Shown here: positions 7,877-15,870 of the stretch, one piece after another
Layout: each line of letters opens with the position of its first letter
Position numbering within the stretch: the stretch's first letter is position 1
Origin: Conyzicola nivalis_A
GTDB lineage: Bacteria > Actinomycetota > Actinomycetes > Actinomycetales > Microbacteriaceae
Direction: 5' to 3'
Length of the DNA: 64,000 bases
Assembly (NCBI RefSeq): GCF_040548875.1
Contig: NZ_JBEPSJ010000003.1
Location: 355,872 to 419,871, forward strand
Made by a program: the position numbers and the translations under genes
The notes under the pieces: model-generated
Seen by the model: only the letters and a program-made list of their open reading frames with translations
Databases searched by the model: none
Told to the model about the DNA's origin: nothing

Positions 7877-9037
7877 CTAGCGGCGCGCTTCGACCACCAG
7901 CGCGCTCGCGAGCAGAGCGACCAGCACCACGACCATCGCCACCAGTGCCCCCGCGACTCCGATCGCGGGGGCACTCAGCGGTAGAAGCACGATGACGACC
8001 GCGCTCACGAGAATCGCGACCGGGTTGATCACCACCCGGTCGACGATGGGGGCGTGCACGGCCCACAGCATCACGAGGAATATCGCCACCGGAACCCCGA
8101 TCGCGAACGCCACGACCTGGTCGGTGACCTCGGTGTGATGGCCGGCCGACTCGACCGCGACCTCGAGCCCCGCCCCGACCGCGGCGAGCGCCGCGAAGGT
8201 GACGTAGTGCCCGTAGCCCCAGACGAAGGACAGGTTGCGCCGGCGTTCCAGCCCGTCGCCCGCCGGCTCGGAGAAGTACAGCCACCACAGCACGAACAGC
8301 AGGGTGAGTCCGGCGAGAGCGATCACGACCAGCTCGGCGCTCAGGCCGCCGCCGTCGAGCGAGTCCTGCACCCCCAGCGTCGACGCGAGCACGCTCTCGC
8401 CGAGCACGATGATCGTGAAGAGCCCGTACCGCTCGGCGATGTGGTGCGGATGCCAGGCCGTCTTGCCTGTGCGTTCCGCCCACAGCGGCACCGACAGGTC
8501 GGCGAGCGCGATGACGAGGAACCACCACGGGCTGCTGTCGGGGAAGGCGAGACGCGACACCCAGAGGATCTGCACGACCGTGATGCCGGCGGCGTAGCGG
8601 AACGCGGTGGCTCTGCCCTGCGGATGCTGGATTCCGGCCCGCACCCACAGCGACACCAGTCCGACGCGCATCACGAGGTAGCCGATCGTGACGGCGGTGA
8701 ACCCGCCGCCCGAGAACGCGGACGGGACGTCGGCCGCCAGGATCAACACCCCCGCCATCTGCACGAGCACGAGGATGCGGTACGGAACGTCGTCGGTGTC
8801 GTAGGCGGACGCGAACCAGGTGAAGTTCATCCACGCCCACCAGATGGCGAAGAACACCATGCAGTACGGCGCCAGCGATTCCACGACATGCCCCTCGGCG
8901 ATCGCGTGGGCGAGTTGCACCGCGACCTGCGCGATGGCGACGACGAACACGAGGTCGAACAGCAGCTCGAGCGGGCTGGATGGCCGGTGCGCTTGCGTGG
9001 TGTCGCGCGCGGTCATCCGCGTGATCAGGCTGGGCAT
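7877..9037 (-). CDS. Low temperature requirement protein A (LtrA) family membrane protein
   Basis: The 386-residue polytopic protein matches the LtrA family: an N-terminal RPSSPLELLFDLVFVVAIAQ signature with the conserved ELFFDLVFV core, then roughly ten hydrophobic segments, and the WAERTGKTAWHPHHIAERYGLFTIIVLGE motif near 210-240. LtrA was named from a Listeria cold-growth mutant; its biochemical role is not established. ATG at 9037 is chosen because the open frame upstream codes an Arg/Lys-rich run that is only the antisense of the neighbouring nuclease repeats. It is convergent with the symporter, with 4 bp between stops. Confidence 0.82.
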   Translation of the reverse strand: MPSLITRMTARDTTQAHRPSSPLELLFDLVFVVAIAQVAVQLAHAIAEGHVVESLAPYCMVFFAIWWAWMNFTWFASAYDTDDVPYRILVLVQMAGVLILAADVPSAFSGGGFTAVTIGYLVMRVGLVSLWVRAGIQHPQGRATAFRYAAGITVVQILWVSRLAFPDSSPWWFLVIALADLSVPLWAERTGKTAWHPHHIAERYGLFTIIVLGESVLASTLGVQDSLDGGGLSAELVVIALAGLTLLFVLWWLYFSEPAGDGLERRRNLSFVWGYGHYVTFAALAAVGAGLEVAVESAGHHTEVTDQVVAFAIGVPVAIFLVMLWAVHAPIVDRVVINPVAILVSAVVIVLLPLSAPAIGVAGALVAMVVVLVALLASALVVEARR

Positions 9038-9110
9038 GCGACCACTGTAGCCGCGCGGGACATCCGCCCGATCCGCCTCCCCGCAGCGCGCTCCCCAGCG
9101 CGCGAAATCG

Positions 9111-10652
9111 TCAGAAGGGCATGTCTCCCGGGGCCGGATCGGCCGCGGGCCAGCCGGGATCAGGGGCGGCCCGATTCGCTTCGCCCGGCGGCTCACCCGT
9201 CGACGCTTCACCCGACGGCGCTTCACCCGACGGCGCTTCGCCCGGCGGCTCACCCGTCGACGCTTCACCCGGCGGCGCTTCACCCGTCGGCTCACCCGGC
9301 GGCGAGCCCACCGTGTTCGCGGGGTGCGTGACGTACGTGCGGCCGGAGGGGGTCTTCCACTCGATGCGTCCGTCGCCGAGGTTGCGCAGCCTCACACGAG
9401 TGTGGTGCTTGAGGTTGTGGTGGAACTCGCAGAGGTGGCTGAGGTTGCCGGCGCAGGTCGTTCCGCCGTTCGCCCAGTCGACGCTGTGGTCGACGTCGCA
9501 TCGCGCGGCCGCCCGGTTGCAGCCGGGCGCGCGGCAGGTCTCATCACGAACGCGGAGCACCATGCGCAGATCGGCGGGCACGGCGTACTTGGTGCGGTCG
9601 AAGTCGAGGATCGCACTCGTCACCGGGTCGGTGAGAACGCGCGCGAAGCTAGGGGCGTCCGCCGCCAGCCGACGCGCCATCTCCGGATCGATCGGACCGT
9701 ACCCTCCGAGATTCGCCGGAGTCTCTGCCCGCCCGAGCAGAGTGAGCACCGGCACCGTCACGAGCACCTTCGCGCGAACGCCGTGCCCGGTGCCCTCGCC
9801 TGCCACGCCTTCATCTGCCGCGGCGCAGGTGTCGCCGTCCAGGAGCAGATCACTCATCGCGTCGACACGCTTCTGGGCGAGCGTGCGGGCATCGTCGGGG
9901 GACTTCTGCGCCATGGCGATCTCGGTCAACCGGTCGTAGGCGGCGAGCGCGACCTCTGCGCTGAGCTGGGCGCCGAGGAAGGCCATGCCGTCTTGTTGCG
10001 GGTCGACCCAGACGCGACGTTCCTCGACGGCGGCTGCGTGGCGTTCCGTTATGGACTCCGGATGCAGCGACTCGCGTTTCTTGCGTGCGACCGCCGCGAA
10101 CTTCGCCACGGTCAGAATTTTGGCGAACGGCAGCAGCTCGCGTTCGAAGTCGGCGCTCGCCCCGTCGGGCAGAGTGTCGGTCTGGTCGATCATCACCTGT
10201 GCGTGGCGGTAGCTGATCTCGCCATCGCGCAGTGCGGTGTTGGTCTCGGAGAGGTCGTGGACGATGCGGCTCGACTCCCAGATCAGGCGCTCGGCGGTGC
10301 GCTCGGGAATGCGGAGCGCGCAGGCCAGCTCGAAGACGAGCTCGCGTCGACCGCGAACGGCGGCGGTCCAGCCGTGCGGCCCGGTACTCGTCGTGGGCGT
10401 GCCGGCCGAAGAAGCGCCGCCCGACGACGCAGTCGGCGAAGAAGAGGTCGAGGTCATGGCTTCGCTCCACAACCGCAGCTGGTCGATCCGGGCGGCGCGC
10501 AGAGCCATCGAAGCCCCGATGATGCGCTCGGACGACTCGACGGTCGACAGCAGGTCGTCGAAGGTCGCGAGCATCGCCACCTCGAGCGCCTCGCCCTCGG
10601 GAGAATCAGCCCCGAGCACGCCCCGCTCTGCCCCGTCGATCACGTTCGTCAT
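9111..10652 (-). CDS. DUF222 / HNH endonuclease domain protein
   Basis: The 513-residue protein pairs an N-terminal DUF222 (13E12 family) domain with a C-terminal HNH nuclease. The nuclease signature is CRAPGCNRAAARCDVDHSVDW, then NGGTTCAGNLSHLCEFHHNLKHH, with zinc cysteines and the HNH catalytic residues. Downstream lies a low-complexity tail of GEAPSGEA/STGEPPGEA repeats (about 9175-9300). ATG at 10652 has GGTGGAA upstream. These genes are multi-copy in Microbacteriaceae and mycobacteria; their biological role is unresolved, with mobile-element and DNA-processing roles both proposed. A 16-bp palindrome and DnaA-box-like repeats lie upstream. Confidence 0.85.
   Translation of the reverse strand: MTNVIDGAERGVLGADSPEGEALEVAMLATFDDLLSTVESSERIIGASMALRAARIDQLRLWSEAMTSTSSSPTASSGGASSAGTPTTSTGPHGWTAAVRGRRELVFELACALRIPERTAERLIWESSRIVHDLSETNTALRDGEISYRHAQVMIDQTDTLPDGASADFERELLPFAKILTVAKFAAVARKKRESLHPESITERHAAAVEERRVWVDPQQDGMAFLGAQLSAEVALAAYDRLTEIAMAQKSPDDARTLAQKRVDAMSDLLLDGDTCAAADEGVAGEGTGHGVRAKVLVTVPVLTLLGRAETPANLGGYGPIDPEMARRLAADAPSFARVLTDPVTSAILDFDRTKYAVPADLRMVLRVRDETCRAPGCNRAAARCDVDHSVDWANGGTTCAGNLSHLCEFHHNLKHHTRVRLRNLGDGRIEWKTPSGRTYVTHPANTVGSPPGEPTGEAPPGEASTGEPPGEAPSGEAPSGEASTGEPPGEANRAAPDPGWPAADPAPGDMPF
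9175..9300 (-). repeat. Low-complexity coding repeats in the HNH protein tail
   Basis: Short in-frame units such as GGCGCTTCACCCG(A/T)C and CGGCTCACCCGTCGACG alternate along this stretch. They encode Pro-Gly-Glu-Ala and Ser-Thr-Gly-Glu-Pro units after the HNH domain. They are probably a disordered, length-variable tail. Their antisense reading creates a spurious Arg/Lys-rich extension of the LtrA frame. Confidence 0.7.
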
Positions 10653-10698
10653 GCATCGATTCCACCGGAATGCCGCGTCCCCGAACCGCAGTGACTCC

Positions 10699-10753
10699 GA
10701 TCTGTGCACAGATCCGCGCCTGTGGATAAACGTATGGATAAGGGTAGGGATAA
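10699..10753. promoter_or_regulatory. 16-bp palindrome plus three 12-bp-phased GGATAA boxes upstream of the HNH gene
   Basis: GATCTGTGCACAGATC at 10699-10714 is a perfect palindrome. It is followed by TGTGGATAA (10721-10729, a perfect DnaA box in reverse orientation), TATGGATAA (10733-10741) and TAGGGATAA (10745-10753), spaced exactly 12 bp. The array sits between the start of the HNH gene and the stop of the upstream peptide transporter gene. A regulatory role is an inference. Confidence 0.45.
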
Positions 10754-10757
10754 GGAC

Positions 10758-12218
10758 CTACCGCACCCCGCGCATCAGCTTCAGCACCGGCCGGCTCGCC
10801 ACGACGAGAACAACGCCGATCGCGATCGCGATGGCTCCGAGCGCACCGAAGTACGGCACCTCGTTCTCCGGGTCGTAGAGGGCGGCCAACTGGCCCGACG
10901 CCGCCGATCCGATCGCGATCGACAGGAAGAACAGCGCCACCATCTGGGTGCGGAACTTCGCGGGTGCCAGCTTCGTCGACACAGACAGGCCGACCGGCGA
11001 CAGCAGCAGCTCCGAAACAGTGAAAACCAGCAGGATCAGCACGATGGCGATGATCGGGGTGCCGTTCTCTCCGGTTCCGACGAAGGGCAGGAAGAGGAGG
11101 AAGCCGACGCCGACGCCGAGCGTACCGAGCCCGAATTTGACCGGCGTCGACGGCTGCCTCGTCCCCAGCTTTGTCCACAGGGCGGCGAACACTCCGGAGA
11201 GCACGATGATGAAGATCGGGTTGATCGACTGCACCCACGAGACGGGGAACTCCCACCCGAGGATGCTGCGGTCCAGCCGCTCGTCGGAGTAGATCGTGAT
11301 CACCGTGAACTGCTGTTGGTAGATCGACCAGAACGCGGCGCTGGTGAGGAACAGCGGGATGAACGCGATGACCCGGCTGCGCTCCACGGCCGTGATCGAC
11401 CGACTGGAGAGGATCACGACGAAGTAGGCGATCGCCGACAATCCGGTGACGACGATGACGATGAGCGCGAGGTTCGTGGAGTTGACGAGACCGACCAGCA
11501 CGAGAACCACCACGATGACGATGCCGGCCACCACGATCGCGGCCATAGCGGGGTACCTGCGACGGGGCAGCGGATTGGGGATCTCGCGGGCCGCATCCGG
11601 AAGCCTCTTTCGACCGAACGCGTACTGGGTGAGGCCGATGGCCATTCCGACGGCGGCGAGTCCGAAGCCATAGTGGAACCCGAGCGTCGACTGCAGCAGA
11701 CCGGTGAGCAGCGGGCCGAAGAACGCGCCGAGGTTGATTCCGAGGTAGTAGATAGAGAACCCGGCGTCGCGCCTCGGGTCCTCCTCCGAATAGAGAGTGC
11801 CGACGATGGAGGTGGCCGTGGCCTTGAGCCCGCCGCTGCCGAGCGCGATCAGGATGAGACCGACGGTGACGCCGGCGAACCCGGGGATGAGCGCGAGCGC
11901 GATGTGGCCGCACATCACCACGGTCGCGCTGATGAACAGCGTGCGCTCGCTGCTGAGCAGCCGGTCGGCGACCCACGCGCCGAGCACCGTCGAGAGGTAG
12001 ACGCCGCCGCCGTATGCCCCCACGATGCCGGCGGCCCCCGCCTGGTCGAGACCGAGGCCGCCCTCCGTCGCCGCGTAGTAGAGGTAGATGAGCAGGATGC
12101 CCTGCATGCCGTAGAACGAGAACCGCTCCCAGGTCTCGACGCCGAAGAGGGTCGCCAGCGACCGAGGCTGTCCGAAGAAACCGGTGTCTCGCGAGACGTC
12201 TTTGTCCGTTGCGCTCAT
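10758..12218 (-). CDS. Peptide MFS transporter (POT/PTR family)
   Basis: The 486-residue carrier imports di- and tripeptides with protons. The N-terminus has the POT signature FGVETWERFSFYGMQGILLIYL, with the E-x-x-E-R-F-type proton-coupling motif near residue 28-32. The second signature GINLGAFFGPLLTGLL is near 150-165. About 12-14 hydrophobic segments follow, as expected for the family. ATG at 12218 fits the family start. It stands alone, 47 bp downstream of the oxidoreductase gene on the same strand. Confidence 0.88.
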   Translation of the reverse strand: MSATDKDVSRDTGFFGQPRSLATLFGVETWERFSFYGMQGILLIYLYYAATEGGLGLDQAGAAGIVGAYGGGVYLSTVLGAWVADRLLSSERTLFISATVVMCGHIALALIPGFAGVTVGLILIALGSGGLKATATSIVGTLYSEEDPRRDAGFSIYYLGINLGAFFGPLLTGLLQSTLGFHYGFGLAAVGMAIGLTQYAFGRKRLPDAAREIPNPLPRRRYPAMAAIVVAGIVIVVVLVLVGLVNSTNLALIVIVVTGLSAIAYFVVILSSRSITAVERSRVIAFIPLFLTSAAFWSIYQQQFTVITIYSDERLDRSILGWEFPVSWVQSINPIFIIVLSGVFAALWTKLGTRQPSTPVKFGLGTLGVGVGFLLFLPFVGTGENGTPIIAIVLILLVFTVSELLLSPVGLSVSTKLAPAKFRTQMVALFFLSIAIGSAASGQLAALYDPENEVPYFGALGAIAIAIGVVLVVASRPVLKLMRGVR

Positions 12219-12265
12219 GGCCTCTGGGTTACACCCTCACAATGGGCGAGCGCAATAGAAGCCGG

Positions 12266-13279
12266 TCAGCGCGCCCCGAGCTGCGCCCGTGCCGCGTCGA
12301 TCACGGCGAGAACCGCGACCGCGTCGTCGAGGGTGTGCAGCGGCGACTCGGTGAGACCATCGCCCACCGACCGGGCGACGGCAGCGGCCTGGAAGCACAG
12401 CACCTCGCGGTGGGTGAGCCCGGTCGAATCGTGCCACTCCGAGACATCCGACCCCACGACCACGCGCAACGACCCCGGCGAGTGGAACGGTCCCGCGACC
12501 TCGATGCGTCCGGCGGTGCCGTTGATCGCGGCGACCTGCGGCGTCTCGGCCCGCATGCTCGTCGTGACGACCGACTGCGCCCCGCCGGCGAAATCGAGCA
12601 GGAGCGCCGCCTGATCCTCGACCCCGGTCGGGGCGAGCGAGCCGCGGGCGGTCACCCGGTCCGGGGCGCCCAGCACGAAGTGCGAGAACCAGAGCGGGTA
12701 GACGCCGAGGTCGAGCAGAGCTCCTCCGCCGAGCGCCGGGTCGAATGCCCGCGACGCGGGGTCGTAGTCGAAGCGGGCCCCGAAGTCGGCGCTCACCGAC
12801 AGCACCTCGCCGAGCGCGCCGTCGTCGAGGAGGCGGGCGATAACGTCGGTCTGCGGCATAAAGCGCGCCTTCATCGCCTCCATCGCGAACACACCGGCGG
12901 CGCGTGCGGCCTGCGCGATCTCGCGCGCCTCGGCGGCGTTCAGCGCGATGGGCTTCTCGACGAGCACGTGCTTGCCCGCCGCGATGGCCCTCAGGGCGAG
13001 GGCGCGGTGCTCGGAGTGCGGGGCCGCGATGTAGACGATGTCGACGTCCGGATGCGCCAGGAGTTCGTCGTAGCCGCCGTAACTGCGCGGGATGCCGTGC
13101 TCCGCGGCGAACGCCTCGGCTCGCTCGAGCGTGCGCGAGGCGACGGCGACCACCCGCTGGTCGGTGTTCGCGTGCACTGTGCGCACCCAGTCGTGGGCGA
13201 TGCGGCCGGGGGCGAGGACGCCCCAGCGCAGCACGGTTCCTCCGCGTAGCGGGGCGATTCGGGCGTCAGGGAGCAGCAT
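12266..13279 (-). CDS. Gfo/Idh/MocA family NAD(P)-dependent oxidoreductase
   Basis: The 337-residue enzyme has a Rossmann domain beginning LRWGVLAPGRIAHDWV (residues 18-33). The family's EKP motif with catalytic Lys is GKHVLVEKPIAL near 108, and the substrate domain has GGGALLDLGVYPLWFSHFVLG near 190-210. Members oxidise or reduce sugars, inositol or trans-dihydrodiols; substrate cannot be read from sequence. About 15 residues before the Rossmann strand are longer than usual, so a later start is possible. It stands between a transporter and a MocR gene without a clear pathway. Confidence 0.82.
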   Translation of the reverse strand: MLLPDARIAPLRGGTVLRWGVLAPGRIAHDWVRTVHANTDQRVVAVASRTLERAEAFAAEHGIPRSYGGYDELLAHPDVDIVYIAAPHSEHRALALRAIAAGKHVLVEKPIALNAAEAREIAQAARAAGVFAMEAMKARFMPQTDVIARLLDDGALGEVLSVSADFGARFDYDPASRAFDPALGGGALLDLGVYPLWFSHFVLGAPDRVTARGSLAPTGVEDQAALLLDFAGGAQSVVTTSMRAETPQVAAINGTAGRIEVAGPFHSPGSLRVVVGSDVSEWHDSTGLTHREVLCFQAAAVARSVGDGLTESPLHTLDDAVAVLAVIDAARAQLGAR

Positions 13280-13311
13280 CCGCCCAGCCTAGGGCGTGCG
13301 CTTTCGCCCGG

Positions 13312-14712
13312 TCATCCGCGCAGCCCGGCGATCGCCCTCGCCAGCCGGTCGACCCCCTCAGGGATCTCGAGCGCGGGCGTCTCCCCGTAGGTGAGCCGCA
13401 GGTGCCCGCCGTCGGGCTCGGCCGGAAACCAGGCACGGCCCGCGGTGACTGCCACGCCCTCGGCGAGCGCAGCCGCGGTCACGGTCACGTCGTCGAAGCC
13501 GTCGGGAAGGCGCGCCCAGACGTGCATCCCACCGCGCGGACGCACCGTGATCGCGAGCTCCGGCAGCTTGTCGACGAGGCTCGCCACCAGCGCGTCGCGG
13601 CGCACGCCCAGCTCGGCCGACACCCGGCGGCGGTGCGTGGTCCAGGCCGGCGAGTTCACGAAGTCGGCTGCTGCCTCCTGCAGAGGACCCGCGACATAGA
13701 AGTCCTCGAGCGACTTGGCCGAGCGCAGCCGCGAGTAGGCGGCGCCCTTCGCGGTGAGCGCCGCGACCCTGAGGCCCGCCGCGATCGGCTTGGTGAGCGA
13801 ACGGATGTGCACGACGTGCCCGTGCGGGTCGTTGCTGGCGAGCGACGCCGGCGCACCGCGCTCGATCGCGAGGTCGTGGGCGTAGTCGTCTTCGATGACG
13901 AACACCGAGTAGCGCTCGGCGATGCGCATGAGCTCTGCACGGCGCTCCGCCGCCATCGTCGTGCCGGTGGGGTTGGCGAACAGCGGCTGCGTGAGCACGA
14001 CGCGCGCGTTCGTGCGCTCGAGGATTCCGGCAAGGAGGTCGGTGCGCATCCCCCGGTCGTCGACCGGCACCGGCGCGACGTCGAGTCCGTAGCTGCGCGA
14101 GATCGAGATCGCCCCGGTGTAGCTCGGGCTCTCGAGCACGATCGCCTCGCCGGGGCGCGTCAGCGCACGGATGGCGATCGACAGCGCGGCCTGGCCTCCA
14201 GAGGTGACGATCACGTTCGAGGCATCCACCCCGCCTATCTCGCGGGCGAACCACTGCCGCAGGCTCTCGCTGCCCTCGAGCGGTGAGCGCCCCCAGGTGC
14301 CCGGTCGGCGCAGGGCGCGGTTCATCGACGCCGACAGCGCCGCGGTCGGCACGAGGGACTCGTCGAGATAGCCGCCTGTGAGACGGATGACTCCCGCCGC
14401 GGGTTTCGTGAAAAGCGCGAGCGTGTTCGAGATGTCGTGCGGGGTGTGACCGCCGAGCGCCGCCTGCTGCCAGGAGGTGTCGGCGAGCGCGTGCGGGGCG
14501 AGCGCGCGGGCGATGAAGGTGCCCGACCCGGGGCGTGCGACGACGAGACCCTCCGCGCTCAGCTCGCGCACCACAGACTGCACCGTGAGCGGGGAGACGC
14601 CGTGCGCGTCCTGCAGGGCGCGAACCGAGGGCAGGCGGTCTCCCGGCGAGCCCGCGGCGACGATCTCGCGCAGCGCTCGCGACAGGGAGCGCGTGCTGTT
14701 ATCGTCATCCAT
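13312..14712 (-). CDS. MocR/PdxR-type GntR regulator with aminotransferase domain
   Basis: The 466-residue protein fuses a GntR winged helix (PGDRLPSVRALQDAHGVSPLTVQSVVRELSAEGL is the wing region, residues 23-56) to a fold-type I PLP aminotransferase domain with Schiff-base Lys in HIRSLTKPIAAGLRVA. MocR proteins use PLP or an amine ligand to switch an adjacent gene. The only sensible start is ATG at 14712, which abuts the ATG of the divergent exporter at 14711 (shared CATG). No room for a ribosome-binding site exists, so a near-leaderless transcript is likely. The exporter is the probable target. Confidence 0.85.
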   Translation of the reverse strand: MDDDNSTRSLSRALREIVAAGSPGDRLPSVRALQDAHGVSPLTVQSVVRELSAEGLVVARPGSGTFIARALAPHALADTSWQQAALGGHTPHDISNTLALFTKPAAGVIRLTGGYLDESLVPTAALSASMNRALRRPGTWGRSPLEGSESLRQWFAREIGGVDASNVIVTSGGQAALSIAIRALTRPGEAIVLESPSYTGAISISRSYGLDVAPVPVDDRGMRTDLLAGILERTNARVVLTQPLFANPTGTTMAAERRAELMRIAERYSVFVIEDDYAHDLAIERGAPASLASNDPHGHVVHIRSLTKPIAAGLRVAALTAKGAAYSRLRSAKSLEDFYVAGPLQEAAADFVNSPAWTTHRRRVSAELGVRRDALVASLVDKLPELAITVRPRGGMHVWARLPDGFDDVTVTAAALAEGVAVTAGRAWFPAEPDGGHLRLTYGETPALEIPEGVDRLARAIAGLRG

Positions 14713-14733
14713 GAGAGCCCACGATAACGTTAT
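14696..14733. promoter_or_regulatory. Shared divergent promoter/operator of mocR and the EamA exporter
   Basis: The two start codons interlock at CATG 14710-14713. GTTATCGT (14698-14705) and ACGATAAC (14721-14728) form a perfect 8-bp inverted repeat around them, and ATAACGTTAT (14724-14733) is a further perfect palindrome. TGTTAT at 14696-14701 fits a -10 for a plus transcript starting at or next to the ATG. GATAAC at 14723-14728 reads GTTATC as a -10 for the minus transcript. The ATAAC/GTTAT half-sites are candidate MocR contacts. Confidence 0.55.
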
Positions 14734-15742
14734 TGACGCGGAACCGGTAACGGCGAGCGCCGTTTCCCGCCTGTGGATACCGGGCGCCGGCCTCGGATTT
14801 CTCGGGGTTCTCGCCTTCAGCTTCTCGCTGCCGGCCAACAAGCTTGCCGTCGCCGGAATCGATCCGCTCGGCGTCACGGTGCTTCGGGCCGCGGCCGCCG
14901 GGGTTCTCGCTGCCGGATACCTGCTCGCCGTGCGGGCGCGCCTCCCCCGCTGGTCCGACCTGCGCGACCTCGGTCTGTCGTCGCTCGGAGTGGTCATCGG
15001 CTTCCCGCTGTTCAGCTCCCTCGCGCTCACGACGAGCGGCTCGGGGCACAGCGCCGTTATCCTCGGCCTGCTGCCCGCGCTGACCGCCGTGTTCGCGGCG
15101 CTCGTCGGCGGCGAGCGGCTGCCGCGGGGCTTCTGGCTGGCGAGCGGCGCCGGCGTGCTGGTGCTGGTCGGATACCTGCTCGTGCACCAGTATCTGGAGA
15201 CCGGCGACCTGAGCGTGGGCATCGGGGACTTCTGGATGCTCGCGGCCGCTGCCAGCGCCGGCTACGGCTACGCCATGGGCGGGCGTCAGGCAAAGGTGAT
15301 GGGCGGAGCGCGCGCGATCTCGTGGTCGCTGGTCATCGTGCTGCCGGTGTCCGCGCCGATAGCAGCGGTCGTGTTCGCGACGCAGAGCTTCGACTTCACC
15401 ACCGGAGTGGTCATCGGGATGCTCTACATCACCGTGATCTCGCAGTTCCTCGGGTTCTTCGCCTGGTACGGCGGACTCGCGCGTGGCGGGATCGCGCGCG
15501 TCGGCCAGCTGCAGCAGGTCCAGCCGCTGCTCACGCTGGCGTGGGCGGCGTTGATCCTCGGCGAGGACTTCGACCCGTGGACCATCGTCGTCGGCGTCGC
15601 GATCGCCGGCCTGGTCTGGGCGGCGCAGCGCGCGAGGTTCGCCGCCGCGCCCGGCGTCGAGGCCGTCGTTGCCGCGCCCGACGCCGCCGCCGCTGCGCTC
15701 AGAACCGAGGGGCAAGCAATCGACGTTCACGCCGCGCATTAG
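14711..15742 (+). CDS. EamA/DMT family exporter
   Basis: The 343-residue protein has ten hydrophobic segments arranged as two EamA repeats (about 20-150 and 175-300), as in amino-acid and metabolite exporters. It begins at ATG 14711, within the divergent mocR start region. After the last helix, the C-terminal tail runs into a palindromic repeat; the final residues TEGQAIDVHAAH and the stop TAG are supplied by that repeat (15707-15761). This implies the native stop was displaced or lost. Export substrate is unknown; control by MocR suggests an amine, amino acid or vitamin B6-related compound. Confidence 0.85.
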   Translation: MRAHDNVIDAEPVTASAVSRLWIPGAGLGFLGVLAFSFSLPANKLAVAGIDPLGVTVLRAAAAGVLAAGYLLAVRARLPRWSDLRDLGLSSLGVVIGFPLFSSLALTTSGSGHSAVILGLLPALTAVFAALVGGERLPRGFWLASGAGVLVLVGYLLVHQYLETGDLSVGIGDFWMLAAAASAGYGYAMGGRQAKVMGGARAISWSLVIVLPVSAPIAAVVFATQSFDFTTGVVIGMLYITVISQFLGFFAWYGGLARGGIARVGQLQQVQPLLTLAWAALILGEDFDPWTIVVGVAIAGLVWAAQRARFAAAPGVEAVVAAPDAAAAALRTEGQAIDVHAAH

Positions 15743-15761
15743 CGTCGGAACCTTGCCCCTC
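15707..15761. repeat. 55-bp palindromic repeat, copy 1 (GAGGGGCAAG...CTTGCCCCTC)
   Basis: Perfect 10-bp arms lie at 15707-15716 and 15752-15761. The interior holds ATCGACGTTCA, shared with copy 2. It covers the last codons and stop of the EamA gene. The convergent junction with rocD makes a terminator role possible, but the shared structure with copies elsewhere marks it as a dispersed element. Confidence 0.75.
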
Positions 15762-15779
15762 AGCTCGCCGGGCAGAACT

Positions 15780-15834
15780 GAGGGGCAAAGAATCGACGTT
15801 CAGCGGGGGTCTGGACGTCGATTGTTTGCCCCTC
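15780..15834. repeat. 55-bp palindromic repeat, copy 2 (GAGGGGCAAA...TTTGCCCCTC)
   Basis: Arms at 15780-15789 and 15825-15834 are perfectly complementary and pairing extends inward through AATCGACGTTCAG and CTGGACGTCGATT with few mismatches. It has exactly the same length as copy 1, from which it is separated by 18 bp. It is non-coding, downstream of both convergent genes. Confidence 0.8.
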
Positions 15835-15870
15835 TGCAAGAAAGGGTCAGCGCGGCACCGCGCGCAGGGG

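Noticed and set aside
9038..9295. Arg/Lys-rich N-terminal extension of the LtrA gene
   Set aside because: It is the antisense reading of the HNH protein's Pro-Gly-Glu repeats; the family start is at 9037.
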